Shown here: positions 29,708 to 41,283 of the stretch, piece after piece
Position numbering within the stretch: position 1 is the stretch's first letter
Layout: every line of letters begins with the position of its first letter
NCBI GenBank assembly: GCA_037127315.1
Contig: JBBBDQ010000192.1
Coordinates: 2,074,501-2,138,500, forward strand
DNA length: 64,000 bases
From: Ascarosepion bandense
Taxonomy: Eukaryota; Mollusca; Cephalopoda; Sepiida; Sepiidae
Direction of reading: 5' to 3'
Program-made: the position numbers and the translations under genes
Notes under the pieces: model-generated
Seen by the model: only the letters and a program-made list of their open reading frames with translations
The model's database searches: none
What the model was told of the DNA's origin: nothing

Positions 29708-31516
29708 ATGGCTTTGTCTCCCCAGCCGTCTACTTCTGCGGTGGGTATGCTGACGGTGACCCCTTCACCGTCAGTGTGGAAGAATGCCCCCGTGAAAAGA
29801 GATTCCATTTACTACCTGCAGATGTAAGAAAAGTATAAGGAATATTACAAAGAGAATGAGCTGATGATTATCCCTGAAGTGGGGAAAGAAATAGCTACCA
29901 GAACAATTTCCCTGCTGACGTCGAATTCCAAAACTAACTCGAAAATTTGTAGGCGTCAGCAGGGAAAACATGGAAGAGACACTAAAGAGCCTGGGGATTT
30001 GTCCAAAAGTCCTGGCCAGGAGATCCCGTACCATGTGGGATGTCCTCCTCAGTACGGAAGATGAGGCCAAGAAGTTGGCCGGCACATGCCTACAAACGAA
30101 AGGAGTACGACTGCAGACACAATATATGGGTACAAAACGGAGTACCTTTGGAGATCTGCTGCGACCACGTGGGAGTCATCCTGACGCAATTTGGAATTGT
30201 TGAGGAGGTCAGCAGGGTCGTTAGCAAGGCAATAGTAGCGACAGAGGATGTCAGCATCGTAGATAGGCCAAATTTCCTACGAGTACCTGACGTCCTCTTG
30301 TGTAACGGAAGAAAATTGTTTCTTGCTGTGGAGGGGCGCAGGCCACATTATTGGCTCTGTTGAGCCGCTGGCCACATGGCAAAAATGTGTCCCTCCAGGA
30401 AGCAGGAGGAACAGCCAACAAAAACGCCCGCAGCACCAGCAACACCGGCAACACCGGCGGCACAGTCTGAAAATCAAAGTCCTCCAAGTAAAACTGACTG
30501 GACGGAGATCGTTAAAAAGAGGGAAGAAGGGGACTTTCTCGTCTTTAAAACAGGATTCCCCGTCCAAGAAGGCGGTTCCTCCCTCTAAAAAGGAGGAAAA
30601 ACAAGATTCACACCAGCAACAGTAGCAGCACGAGCAACAACAATCAAGCACGGGGGAAGTGATGGAGGTGGAGGAAATGCCCACGCCGAGGTCCTCTTCA
30701 TTAAAAAGAGGACATGAGGAGGAAGTGGAGGCCAGAAATAAAAAAAGGAAAGATAGACAATGTTGATCGTGGCAGGGGGTATCGAGTCAGGGTCATTGCC
30801 AAAACTCAATCTGCTCCTGCTTCACCAGACAGATCTGTTACCATAATGGGGAGGAGTCAGTCTGCTTCCCCGGTGAGACACACATCGTCACCTTCCTACA
30901 TTACCCCCTCCCAACCAGAATCACTCCCCTCCATCCCGGAATCACTCTTCTCCCAACCCGAATCATCCTCCTCCCAGCAAGATACACCCTCCCTAAAAAA
31001 TAGCCAACCCGCACCCAAAGAAAAAAGAAACGTTGGCCTAGTCAATATAAAGACGTAAATATATGTAAAATTGATAGGCAGGCCTTAGAGAGGGATCTTT
31101 CCGCTCAGAAGAAGACCCTCTTAAAGCCTCTGATTTCCCATCAGTCGATGGGAAATCGATCGAAGACCCCAAAAATTTTCCTAAGGCCCCCGGGGTGCTG
31201 ACACTTATTAGGAGCTCTGGAGGAAACCTAAGGGTATGGGACTTTGTACAGGGGGCTATAGAAGCCTTCCCTGATATCAACATGGCCCATTTGGGCACAA
31301 GCTATTTGAAAAAAAATATCTAATTTTTGTGCCGGGAGGGAACCCGTTATCCTCCATCCTTCTTTATATAGGGCGGCAAAACTAACGTTCCCCACGAACG
31401 TCGTCAGGATTGTCCTGGACGGACGAATTACGTCCGATATTGGCACCGGTTCTCTGGAACAATCCGTCGGGGTCCCTGCTCTCACAGATTTTCGCTCTGT
31501 CTGTGACCAGAAGTAA
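29708..31516 (+). pseudogene. Tx1-C ORF1 remnant
   Basis: The likely start is the ATG at 29708 (MALSPQPSTSAVG). A stop follows DSIYYLQM. Later fragments are ISLLTSNSK, MEETLKSLGICPKVLARRSRTMWDVLL, VEEVSRVVSKAIVATEDVSIVDRPNFLRVPDVLLCNGRKLFLAVEGRRP. The knuckle is broken (YWLC-stop-AAGHMAKMC). The C-terminal block YRAAKLTFPTNVVRIVLDGRITSDIGTGSLEQSVGV is still readable before the TAA at 31514-31516. Confidence 0.8.
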
Positions 31517-31548
31517 TTTTCTGCTTTCTTTTTCAGGTCTAAAAGATT

Positions 31549-34500
31549 TCAATTAAGTTAGCCAGTTTGAATGCGAAGGGCCTTATGGATCGGTGTAAGA
31601 CTGCCCGCCTGCTTCGGGACCTCTTGTCCTTCGGTGTGGTTATCGCCGCGATCCAAGAGACTCACTTTGTATGCAAGGCCGATGCCTGTGTGCTGTTTGA
31701 TGACTTCGTCGTCTATTCAGCATATGGAGACCAGCTGGTCAGAGGAGTTTCTTTGCTGGTTAAGTGTACCCAGGACGCGAAGGTGGATCTTGTCCATATC
31801 GGTGCCGAGAGCCGACTGATCGTGGCCGATATTGCAGTGAAAAGCAATGCGTTTCGACTGGTTGTGGTTTATGCGCCCAACGACCGGGAGGAGCGCGTCT
31901 CGTTTTTTCGGCGGTTGGAGCCCTTCCTGGTGGATTCAACGCGCCTTGTTTTAGTGGGGAACTGGAATGCCATCCTGGACCCAAAGTTGGATAGAAGGTG
32001 GGAAGCTAGAGGGAAGGCACGTGATCGTAGCTTGGTCGATCTCATTGAAGATTTCGGTCTTGTCGATAGATACCGGGTCGAGCACAAGGGTGAGAAGATG
32101 TGGACGTGGGCTAATTGTTGGCATTCTAACAAGGTCGCTAGCTACCTTGATAGAATGTTAGTTCGTGAAGCCGACATAGATCTTTTAGATTGTCCCACGT
32201 TCCATTGGTTAGGTTACTCGGACCACAAACTTGTTTGTGCCCGGGTAGATTTAGAAAATAGGGTTAGAATGGCTGGTTACTGGAAGTTCAACGTGTTCTT
32301 ACTGGACAGGCGGGACTTCAGGTGCCAGCCAATTAACTTAGTGCAGCGGCGTTAACTGGGGGAGTCACTGGGAATAAATGGTGGGAGAACCTGAAGAATA
32401 GTATTAGGTCTTTCACCACCAAGTTCAGCAAACGGCTCAAACTAGAAAAGTCTGGCAAGGTGAAGACACTTAGAGCTAATTACTCCCGAGAGGTGGCTGG
32501 TGGGGATCCCCTAGAGATAGCCATAGCTAAGGAGGCCGTGGAGCGGTCGAATAGCGATTGTTACATGGGCCAGGTAATTAGAAATAGGTTAAGCAAGATG
32601 TCTTCCGAAGCTGTGAACATGGGCGCAGAACTGCACAAGGAAGAAATTCGCCGTGGCGTCGACTGGTACATTCGAGAGGTTCGCAACCCGGAGGGACATA
32701 CTCTTCGGTCGACTTACGACATGTGCGAGGCGTTTCGGCGGCATTTCGAGATCCTGTTTACCAAGGAGCCTGGTCTTCGTGATGAGGAGTTTCGCAGTTA
32801 TTTGGCTGACTTCCCCCGGCTTTTGCCGGCTGATGCACCTAGCTGCGAGGAAGAGGGAGAGATTACGGAGGGCGAAGTCTACGCGGCTTTGAAGAATGTC
32901 GGCAGAGGCAAGGTCTCGATGGTTTGCCCTATGAATTGTACTTGAGGCTGTCGCACATCTTTGTCCTGATTTCGCCAGGGGCTGGATTCGAAACAAACTT
33001 CGCCGCTGGATTAGCCTCCTGTATCAATCCCACATGGCTGTGGTACAAATGAACGGAAAGTTCTCTGGTGTCCTGGCGCTGTCTAGGTAGGTCCGACAGG
33101 GTTATCCACTGCCACCCCTACTTTATGCTTTGGCGTTGGAGCCTCTCCTTCGCCGGCTAAGGGACAGGGTGTGCAGTCCGGCCTTACGTGGAATCGCTGT
33201 CCCTGGTGGTGCTCGAGCCAGGGTTTCCGCGTACGCCGATGACGTCACTACTTTCGTGTCCTCCCGGAGTGACATCAAGGTGGTACAGAAGGCGCTTGAA
33301 CGGTAAGAACAGGTGACAGGGGCCAAGATTAACTGCAACAAGTCGTCCAGCTTGCGCTTAGGTGCCTGCAAGGGTGTTACCCTCCCGGGGCCATTCGACT
33401 GGACGGACGGCCCGGTCCGCATTCTTGTGGTGTGGTTCGGGCCAGACCTACAGTTGGAGAAAAATTGGTCGGAAGTACTGGTAAAGATCGGCGCGTCGGC
33501 CAAGATTTGGCGTCGAAGGAATTTGTCCTTAAAGGGTTTGGCTCAGGCGTGTGCCACATACGTCTTTCCCATTATCCTTTACCGGTTGTCAGTACTTCCA
33601 CTTTGTAAATGGCGTAGGGAGGCGATCGAGCGTTTGCTATTCTCCATACTGGGGAGAGGACGCAAACACTACGTTGACAAACGTGTCTGTTACAAACGTC
33701 CGTGTCATGGGGGTCTGGAAATGCCGTACCTGATGGACCATAAGGTTGCGTCAAGGTTGGTTTTTCTCAGGCGAGCGATTTTGGAAGACTCATTGCTGAG
33801 GGGGATAGTGGGGGATATGTTCCCTAGCCTTACTATCACTCCCCCAAGCTCGAGGCGGTGCCGTAAGCCTCGAGGGCAATCGAGTTTTCTCCTCGAATAT
33901 CTGGCGGCCTTGCGGGCCATTCCACGGTCCAGTGACCTTTCACGGCCTAGGAGAGTCTGCTATCGTGGGTTAGTGGAGGGCGTCGCGAAGGATTCATTAC
34001 GTGATGTGCTCCGCTTGTCGGTGGACGAGTTTCGCTCGTTCTGGTCTTCGGCGCCAGGTACCGATTATTTCCTCAACTCTGGGTTTTGGCTCACCTGGTG
34101 ATTGGCTCGAAATCGGTTGCCTCCCAATGACAAGGCCTTCATATGGGGTCTGGCGGATTTGCCAGATTGTAAACGCTGCAACCTTGGCTTGGAAGAAACG
34201 GCTTCGCACGCCTTCTACCATTGTTCGCGGGTTCGCCCTCTATGGGACCGTGTCGGCGAGTTGACTGCTCAAATCGCGCCGCGAGAGCTTGTGCTCATTG
34301 ATCTTGCATTTGCCTGCGACAATGTATCGCCCCCATTTTCTAGGATGAAGCGTATGGTGTTTCTGTCGCTGCTAGCCACGGCTCGAATGGTGACCTGGAC
34401 GACACGAAAGGAGGAAGTCTTGCGAGGTCAGCGTCTTTCACATCAGGATCTGATCCGATATTTTGAATTGATGCTCAAAATAAAGATTAGAACTGATTGG

Positions 34501-34644
34501 AAACGTTTGACTTCGACAGACTTCAGCAAAAAGTGGGTAAATGTGGCGAGCCCGGTTCGCTTGAACGGGGCTAGTCTTGATTTTCTTATAGATAGATCTG
34601 CTGGTTACATCGGGTGGATTCCTTTGGAACCCTCCCATAGTTAA
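31549..34644 (+). pseudogene. Tx1-C ORF2 remnant
   Basis: The endonuclease part is open from 31567 to 32355 with IQETHF, VYAPN and YSDHKL, but GDWNAIL has become GNWNAIL, and LNANGL is LNAKGL. A 1-bp shift separates 32460-32945 (MKTLRANYSRE to RGKVSMVCPMNCT). Next comes the deletion, then RT from GTCCGACAGGGTTATCC and an intact-looking YADD region (SAYADDVTTFV, about 33230-33265) with a stop soon after (33304-33306). The C-terminal part (33313-34101, 34102-34644) keeps CKRCNLGLEETASHAFYHC and FSKKWVNVASPVRLNGASLDFLI. Confidence 0.85.
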
Positions 34645-34982
34645 GATAGCTTTCTTTTGTCTACCTAGTTAATGTGAATGAATGTGTTCCTAACCTATAC
34701 CCGGCTTTCCCTTTTGTTATGATAGCGAGGAGAAAATCCTTGTGACTGTGGATAGGCCAGATGATCCCATTGTCATATTCTTACTTAAATTTCCAACTAC
34801 CTCCCTTTCAACAATCTCCACATGAACGCTTAATTTCAGTATATTTATCTGCCCTTGTCCGTGAACTCTTCAGTAGAAGATAACTGGTCCTTGTTTATTG
34901 TTCATTAAAGCCTTACATCTTAAGGTAACTTCGTCTCTACTCATTTCAATTTAATGAACAGCATTCATTCTAGAAATTAAAG

Positions 34983-35295
34983 ATGGACAAAATCTTAAAA
35001 CTGGAACGCTTGGATACTCTTCTTAACACTGCTTCCTCTACAAGGATATTTAATCATTGGTTCCAGACTTTTTCAGCTCTAATACGAAGGACAAAAATAT
35101 GAGAAAACTTCAATAAACTGGGCACGTTGCTCACATATATTTCTCTGGACATCTACAGATATGTTGTGGAACAAACTACTTATGACTCAGCAATAAATTG
35201 ACTCCTAGAACTGTACATAAAATTTACCAATGAAATTTTCGCCAGACACATGCTGTCTACACGCGCACAAAAGAAGGAGGAGACTATAGATATGT
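34983..35295 (+). pseudogene. Gag fragment of another gypsy type
   Basis: The frame beginning ATGGACAAAATCTTAAAACTGG reads LKLERLDTLLNTASSTRIFNHWFQTFSALIRR, then after a stop TYISLDIYRYVVEQTTYDSAI and LYIKFTNEIFARHMLSTR. This is the capsid N-terminal region of a gypsy gag. The fragment ends abruptly at about 35295. No matching pol is present nearby. Confidence 0.6.
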
Positions 35296-35699
35296 TGTGT
35301 TGCTTCGTTTTGGTATAATTAGAAGATAACACAAACTTGAATTAATGATGTTTATTTTTGGTATAAAACTTTAGGTTTTTACATCAAGTTACAACCTTTA
35401 AATTTTGTGTGGATACAGGAGCAGACTAGCTAAATTCTCTTCACTGTGGGACGCTAGTAGTATACGAGCCTATCCCTTCTGGACTCTAGTGGTCAACTGA
35501 CTAGCGTCTTTCCCTTTTCAAATCTCCTACACAAAACTACTGTCCTTAACTCCTGCTTCTTACTCCTACTCTTACTCCTACTCCTACCAAAAGAAACGGT
35601 TCCTTATTTTGCCGCCCAATTTTGAATTCTTGGCGTCAGTTTGTCTATCTTCTTCTATTTTAAGAACACTCGCCATTTTATAAACCATAACAAGTACAA
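35296..35699. other. Unassigned; possible LTR-derived sequence
   Basis: No coding frame. It contains CTCCTACTC-type repeats (35557-35587) and a 20-bp stretch (35443-35462) identical to 36022-36041 in the adjacent RT. Confidence 0.35.
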
Positions 35700-36640
35700 T
35701 GTGTAGAAAATTAAATGTGTCTGGTATAGAGAAATTTAAACAGACAGAAAAATTTGTTAACGAGTTAAAAATGAATTTACGGGAGTATTTTATTACGGAC
35801 TTGGTTGTTGTACTAAGATGGAAGTAAAATTTGAAATTAAGGGACAAAGTGAAACCAGATTTTAAACCTAAAATAAAGGTACCATTTTCATTGTTAGAAA
35901 TAATAGACAGAGTTACAAAGACTAGAAGAAATTAGAGTAATTAAAAAAGTAGATTACTCGGAGTGGGTGTCACACACGGTGTTCATAAAAAAGAAAAATG
36001 AGAAAATAAAAGTATGCGCTGACTGTGGGACGCTAGTAGTAAACGAGTTAGACCACAGCTATTCGCTTTCTACGCCGGAAGAAATTTTTTCAAAGTTGAA
36101 TAGAGGCAAAATTTTCCCAAAAATTGATTTATCCAAAGCATATTTGCAAGTTAAAATCAAGGAAGAATGTACAAAATATCTAGGTATTAATACGCATAGA
36201 GGGTTACATGCCTTAAAACGTTTGCCTTTCGGGTTGAAAGTAGCACCGTCTTTATTTCAACAAATTATGGATACAATGTTGGCCGGTCTAGAATTTGCAA
36301 TGACATACTTAGATGATAAATTAATAAAGAGCGAAAATTTAGAAGAACACAAAAATAATGTTCGAGAGGTATTCAAGAGAATAGAGAAATACGGATTTAT
36401 AGTGGGGTTAGAAAAATGCAAATTCTGCATGAACAAAATTGAATATTTGGGTCAGATAATTGGTCATAAAGAAAGAAAGCCTAACCCAAATGGAACAGAA
36501 GCTATAAGAAATATGCCTATACCAGATCATGTAACAAAATTACAATCATTCCTTTGCCTCGCTAATTTATTACAGTTGGGATATTCCTAAAATGCACGAG
36601 TTGAGAGCATTGTTAAATGAATTATTAAGGAAAGGTAAGA
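35700..36640 (+). pseudogene. Ty3/gypsy RT remnant (same family as Ty3-H)
   Basis: The start is degraded (EKFVNELKMNLREYF, then VPFSLLEIIDRV with shifts). From 35967 to 36590 the frame is open: HTVFIKKKNEKIKVCADCGTLVVNEL, KIDLSKAYLQVKI (motif A), LPFGLKVAPSLFQQIMD, and TYLDDKLI at the active site (YLDD). It continues with IEYLGQIIGHKERKPNPNGTEAIRNMPIPDHV. The stop at 36588-36590 follows a small deletion. It is equivalent to 43300-44030 plus 48807-49020 of Ty3-H. Confidence 0.8.
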
Positions 36641-37343
36641 AATAGGGCTGGACAAAAGAATGCGAAGAAGCATTTCAAAAAATAAAAAATGTACTTATCA
36701 GATTTAGCATTAGCACATTGCGATCCAAAAAAGGAATTAATTGTAGTGTCAGATGCAAACGAATATGGTATAGTTGTAGTACTTTTACACAAATTTGAGG
36801 ATGGATCAACAAAACCGATTGCGCATGCGTCAAGAGTCTTACTGTCTGCGGAGAAAAATTAGTCAAATCGAAAAAGGTCTGGCAATGATATACACCATAG
36901 AAAAATTTCACAGGTTTAATAATAGTAGATCGTTCATTTTGCAAACTGACCATAAACCACCACTGTCAATTTTTGGTTTGAAAAAAGGCATGCCAACCCA
37001 TACCACAAATAAGTTACAGAGATGGAGTATTATTTTTCTCAACTACAATTTCAAAATGCAATACTTGCCATCAAGTAAAATCACACACGCAGATGGTCTA
37101 TCTAGATTAATTCCAAAAAACTCTGAATTGCTGGAAGAAACGGTTATAGCAGCATTAAAACAGGAAAAAGAACTAACGGAAGTACTTGTTAACACCGTTA
37201 GAGAACTACCAGAGACACTGGAAAAAATAAAAAAAAAAACAGCGAAAATGGATAAATATGTTACCAACATGAAGAAGCTAGTAAAGTTGAATGAAAAGAA
37301 GAAAAAAGGATTGAGGGTGTCTCCATTTTCAGTATGCAATTAA
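36641..37343 (+). pseudogene. Ty3/gypsy RNase H and connection region
   Basis: In shifted frames LALAHCDPKKELIVVSDANEYGI is the first RNase H block. The open frame 36795-37343 then carries SQIEKGLAMIYTIEKFHRF, LQTDHKPPLSIFG (TDHKP box) and ITHADGLSRL, followed by a Lys/Glu-rich connector and VSPFSVCN before the stop. Other breaks make it non-functional. Confidence 0.75.
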
Positions 37344-38930
37344 ATGCTGATGTATGTGGATAGAGTTGTAATACCATGTGTCCTACAAAAAATAATCTTG
37401 AAAGAATTTCATATGGGCCATCCTGGAATCTCCAGAATTAAGTTGTTAATGAGAAGTTACACTTATTGGTCCAGGATATAGAAAATATGATAAAGCAATG
37501 CAAAGGTTGTCAACTAGCAGCAAAAGCACCACCAATGAGGATCCAGCCCTGGCCAAAAACAGACGTTCCTTGAACACATATTCATATTGATTGTGCAGGA
37601 CCATTAAGTGGATACTATTATCTAGTAATCGTAGGAAGTTTTTCAAAATGGCCTGTGATTTATAGGTATAAACACCCGAGAGCTTCAAACACTATAAAAG
37701 CGTTAGATAAACTATTTAGTTGCTTTGGAGTACCAAATACAATTGTAAGTGACAATGGTACCATGTACACTGGGAGAGAATTCAAAGATTACTCAACTGT
37801 GTTTCGTTGGCAATCGAACACGTAACAACACCGATCCTAGGTCGAACGGACAGGCAGAAAGATTTGTCGACACAACACATTTAAGAGCACTGAAGAAAAA
37901 AACATACAAAAGTTTCTAGTGGTATATAGGATAACGCCAAATCAGAATACAAATGGTAACTTGTCACTTGCAGAAATGATGTTTGCAAGAAAAATACGTT
38001 CAGTGTTCGACAGGATGTTACCAAGTAAGAAAAAGAAAATTTATATGAAAACAAATGCAAAGTTGAAAATGTATAAAGACGGCGATAAAGTCTTCTTTAG
38101 GAACTTACGGGCAGGAAAGTGTCTTCGGGAGGATTGTACAGTTATGTGGGTCTCATACATTGACACCCACACACACACATACATACGCATGGTCACGCGG
38201 CGTCTACGTGACAGTCGTAGTTCCCGCCAAAAACGAAGCCTTTAAAAACCGAAAACAGCACGTGAGACAGCAGTTAGGATTTCGTCCCGGGGCGAGGGCA
38301 GACAAGAACAGACATGCCTCCCTAACTCATACAAACACACGCGCACTATTTGCGGGTAGCAGTTAGTGGCGCAAATATTTTTTATTCTCTTAATTTTCTT
38401 CTCTGACATTAACTTTCATTGAAACCGGACTCTACAACTTCTTATGCATGCTTTCTCAACCCTATGTAACCTTTTTCAATATATTGTTTTTCCGTTTACT
38501 TTCGCCTTCTTGTTCATTCATAAATCTTGCTTCAAACCATAACGAATGTTACGTCGAGTCGACCGTTAAAATATAAATTAGTAAGTGGACGGCCTTCATC
38601 CACTACAGTTACAAAAAGAATCGGAAGAATGGTCTACATAATAAAGAAAAAATTTTTTCTGTAAAAAACATGTAAATCAGATGAGACTCCGATACATAGA
38701 AACCATTGAAAATGACAAAGAAGTACCAATGAAAGTGTTATACGATGCTTTCCAGATTCAACTCCTATTAATAGAGAAATAATGGTGGAGGTAACATTGA
38801 CTCCAAAAATCACTGCTTCTTCAAAATTTGAAGGTATAGAAACTCGAAATGTGAGGCGAAAAAGTGACAGGAAGAGGAAAAGGACTATGTCCAAATCCAA
38901 AGAGAAAAAAATATTAAAAGCAAAATTTTA
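37344..38930 (+). pseudogene. Ty3/gypsy integrase remnant, interrupted by a solo LTR
   Basis: The H2C2 region is damaged (CKGCQLAAKAPPMRIQPWPKTDV is left), then HIDCAGPLSGYYYLVIVGSFSKWPVIYRYK with the first Asp and FGVPNTIVSDNGTMYTGREF with the second. DPRSNGQAERFV holds the Glu in another frame. 37919-38140 reads VYRITPNQNTNGNLSLAEMMFARKIRSVFDRML. A 463-bp insertion (38145-38607) intervenes and the C-terminus resumes with TKRIGRMVYII and KEVPMKVLYDAFQ to about 38930. Confidence 0.75.
38145..38607 (+). repeat. Solo LTR inserted in the integrase relic
   Basis: Begins TGTGGGTCTC and ends CCACTACA (TG...CA). It is flanked by GTTA at 38141-38144 and 38608-38611. Removing it and one GTTA restores the integrase reading (GTACAGTTACAAAAAGAATCGG-type junction, compare 50443-50466). 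No internal coding part remains, as expected after LTR-LTR recombination. Orientation is not proven. Confidence 0.65.
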
Positions 38931-38955
38931 AGGAAGAATTTAGCTCAGGGGAAGG

Positions 38956-39149
38956 TGTTATTGTTGACTTGCCGAAGAGATTAAGAAGTAAGGAAATACG
39001 AGACAATTTGACTTGCCATTTTATTGAACTCTCTGTTAATTGTACTTTTCTGTGCAATAAGCTCTGTTATTTGTTTACACTTTACGTGTCGTGTAAATCT
39101 TTCCACTTGGAATTTATCTTGTTGTTTATATAATTCCCGCAATATAACA
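38956..39149 (+). repeat. Probable 3' LTR of the 35.7-38.9 kb element
   Basis: After the purine tract CAGGGGAAGG it starts TGTTATTGTTG and can be closed at TATAACA (TGTTA...TAACA). The ends rest on these termini only. It does not resemble the LTRs of Ty3-H. Confidence 0.4.
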
Positions 39150-39889
39150 CTTGTCTTAAATTTTCTTCAGGGAATAAAAGAAGAAAAAAGAATTCTTTCA
39201 GATTTGCCTTCTTCCTGTCAAGAAATGTTATAAAGAATTGTGAAACCAGGGTCATTACCTCAAATAAATGAAAGACTATTAGCAAATAAATCACAGGTGA
39301 CAGTTGGAGTGTCTGATTGTGAACTCAAGGGCTGCGTGTTAAGATAAAACCAAAGTAGAAAATACAGAGAACACTGCCTTTTATAGGAAAACCTGAAAAA
39401 TAAAGAGTAAAAAGCTGAAGGCGTAAGAAAGCAAAAAATAAAAGTGAAAAAAAAAAAGATGGTTTATTTTTTTTTAATTTATTCAGGATAAATTAAATGA
39501 TATGGTAGTGTAAGAGCAGCAAATAATATTCAATAAAACATGCTTTATATGAAATGTCACTCAATAAACTTGTTTGTGTATTTGTCAATGCAAACCAGTG
39601 TTCAAAGTTTTTAAATGTTATACAGTTTCCATACAGTGGGTGTATTCTTTTTGATTCCTACATTTGCCTGAGATGGAACACGCAGACACACAAACACACA
39701 CACATTCAAGAAATAGGAACTGATCATATCTCATAAAGATTTCTCTTGATAGCAAAATCCTTGTTCAAGTACCTTCATTTCAAATCTGTCTTTTATATTC
39801 TCGTTGATGGCAAATATAAATCTGATTATATTTGAAGAACAATAACATTCATTCATACATAATTAAAATGCATTTCCTTAAGTAAAACC
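39150..39889. other. No gene recognised
   Basis: AT-rich, with a short CA-rich stretch near 39680-39705. No coding or structural RNA signal seen. Confidence 0.4.
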
Positions 39890-40061
39890 AATGCATTTGT
39901 GCATTGAGTACTTAATGATTGCTTATACACATACATACTCATATGTTATGTATACAGTAAAATCATTTAAACACATTATGATACATATATATATTAAAAA
40001 GATTATACACATTATCATACATGTTATGTATATATTAAAGAAAATTTATTCACACTATTAT

Positions 40062-40118
<57 letters not shown>

Positions 40119-40264
40119 TTATACACAATATTATAGACATTTGTGTTTATTAAAAAACATTTATACACATTATTATAGACATATGTATATACTAACAAAA
40201 TCATGCACATTATTATACACATATATACACATATTATGTATATATTAAAAAACACTTATACATA
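39890..40264. repeat. ~46-bp AT-rich minisatellite with a (TA)n tract
   Basis: Degenerate tandem units of the form ATTATACACATATGTTATGT + ATATATTAAAAACATTTATACAC. The same unit forms 51154-51842 and 55374-56770. A pure (TA)n run lies at about 40066-40112. The last 5 bp (ACATA, 40260-40264) are the target duplication of Ty3-H. Confidence 0.8.
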
Positions 40265-40825
40265 TGTTGTAGAGGAATATCCTATCCTACCCTGGAATGG
40301 ATTTGATCCGGTCTATAAAAGACTGGGACTAGAGTGAGCTACAAAGACATCGTCACTAGAGTGACGGCTCTATGCACTGTCAAGCCCTCTGCCTTTGGGC
40401 GGAGAGCGCTCTTTGCTTTCGAGCAGAGAGCACTAACCCAGTCGTGGTTCCGCCGAAGGGTATAATCACGACTGGGGAAAGATAGACAAAACTTTTTGGC
40501 CTGGCTATATGGCCGGTAAGACCCACAATAAAAAGACCTTGTGTCAAATCTAGCCTTACGTGGGAAGGTTGGTAAATACCGCCATCGTCACTAGACGAAA
40601 GCATACGTCACTAGACGGAAGCATTCTTCACTAGTCGGACGCATACGTCCTAGGCAGAGACATTGTCTACTTGATTGTTATACCTGTTACTATTCGTTGG
40701 TGTTCTTGTATTGTCTATTGGTTTATTGTACTGTGGTATAATAAATCTCTATTAATCTATTTTCAGTGTTAAGTATTATTCTTGCACTATTATTTTCCCT
40801 GATTATCCCCTCACGGGATATATCA
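40265..40825 (+). repeat. 5' LTR of Ty3-H (561 bp)
   Basis: TGTTGTAGAGG...GATATATCA, with a TATA box (TATAAAA, 40314-40320). It contains ~20-bp repeats of the type GTCACTAGACGGAAGCATAC. It also contains a 222-bp block (40361-40582) that is absent from the 3' LTR and flanked by the 13-bp repeat CATCGTCACTAGA (40348-40360, 40583-40595). That block is rich in hairpins (for example CCCAGTCGTG with CACGACTGGG). Confidence 0.8.
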
Positions 40826-41040
40826 GATTGGCGACGAAGATTTCGCACTTACGTGGGGCTCTTCAATAAATCAGATTGGCAACAGAGATTTTGCACTTAC
40901 GTGGGACTCGCTAAAAGATCAGATTGGAAACAAGATTCGGCATTTACGCGAAGCTCGCCAAATATCAGTTTGGTGAACAAGAGTTGGAAGGTTGACGCAA
41001 AAAGAAAAATAAGTTAAAGTGAGAGGTAGTTATTTTTTTA
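40822..41040 (+). promoter_or_regulatory. Ty3-H leader: PBS-like site iterated in ~48-bp units
   Basis: ATCAGATTGGCGACGAAGAT at the LTR edge includes the TTGGCGAC primer-binding-type sequence. Degenerate copies of the same unit start at 40870, 40918 and 40964 (ATCAGATTGGCAACAGAGAT, ATCAGATTGGAAACAAGAT, ATCAGTTTGG). The unit also shares GCACTTACGTGGG-type sequence. The first copy is the presumed working site. Confidence 0.55.
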
Positions 41041-41069
41041 CCCCCTCATAAAAAAAAAAGATACGTTTA

Positions 41070-41283
41070 TTGCTCTTACCGGTGAATACAACTTATTCGT
41101 CAGCTATACGTATAAAAGAAAATATGGAACAATTAGCCGAGTTAACAAAGACGTTGGGAGGAGCGGTCCAACTGTTAATGCAACAACAGGAAAGCCAACA
41201 AAAAGTACAAATGGAGCTTCAACAGCAAATATTAAAACAACAGGAAAACCAACAAGAAATTCAAGAGGATCTCCAAACCCAAA
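41070..41283 (+). pseudogene. Ty3-H gag, N-terminal coiled coil
   Basis: ENMEQLAELTKTLGGAVQLLMQQQESQQKVQMELQQQ is a Gln-rich heptad-like stretch typical of the start of this gag. The frame is broken at 41284 by an inserted block, and gag resumes at about 42063. Confidence 0.65.

Larger units (their letters stand above)
29518..34722 (+). mobile_element. Tx1-C: L1/Tx1-like LINE, degraded, 3' end missing
   Basis: ORF1 and ORF2 fragments are in the usual order on the plus strand. The 5' end abuts the outer edge of the Gypsy-M LTR. Homology to the other 3' UTRs stops at about 34722 (CCCTTTTGTTATGATAGC), and the terminal hairpin is absent. An internal deletion at about 32975 removes the RT fingers and motif A. 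Confidence 0.8.
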
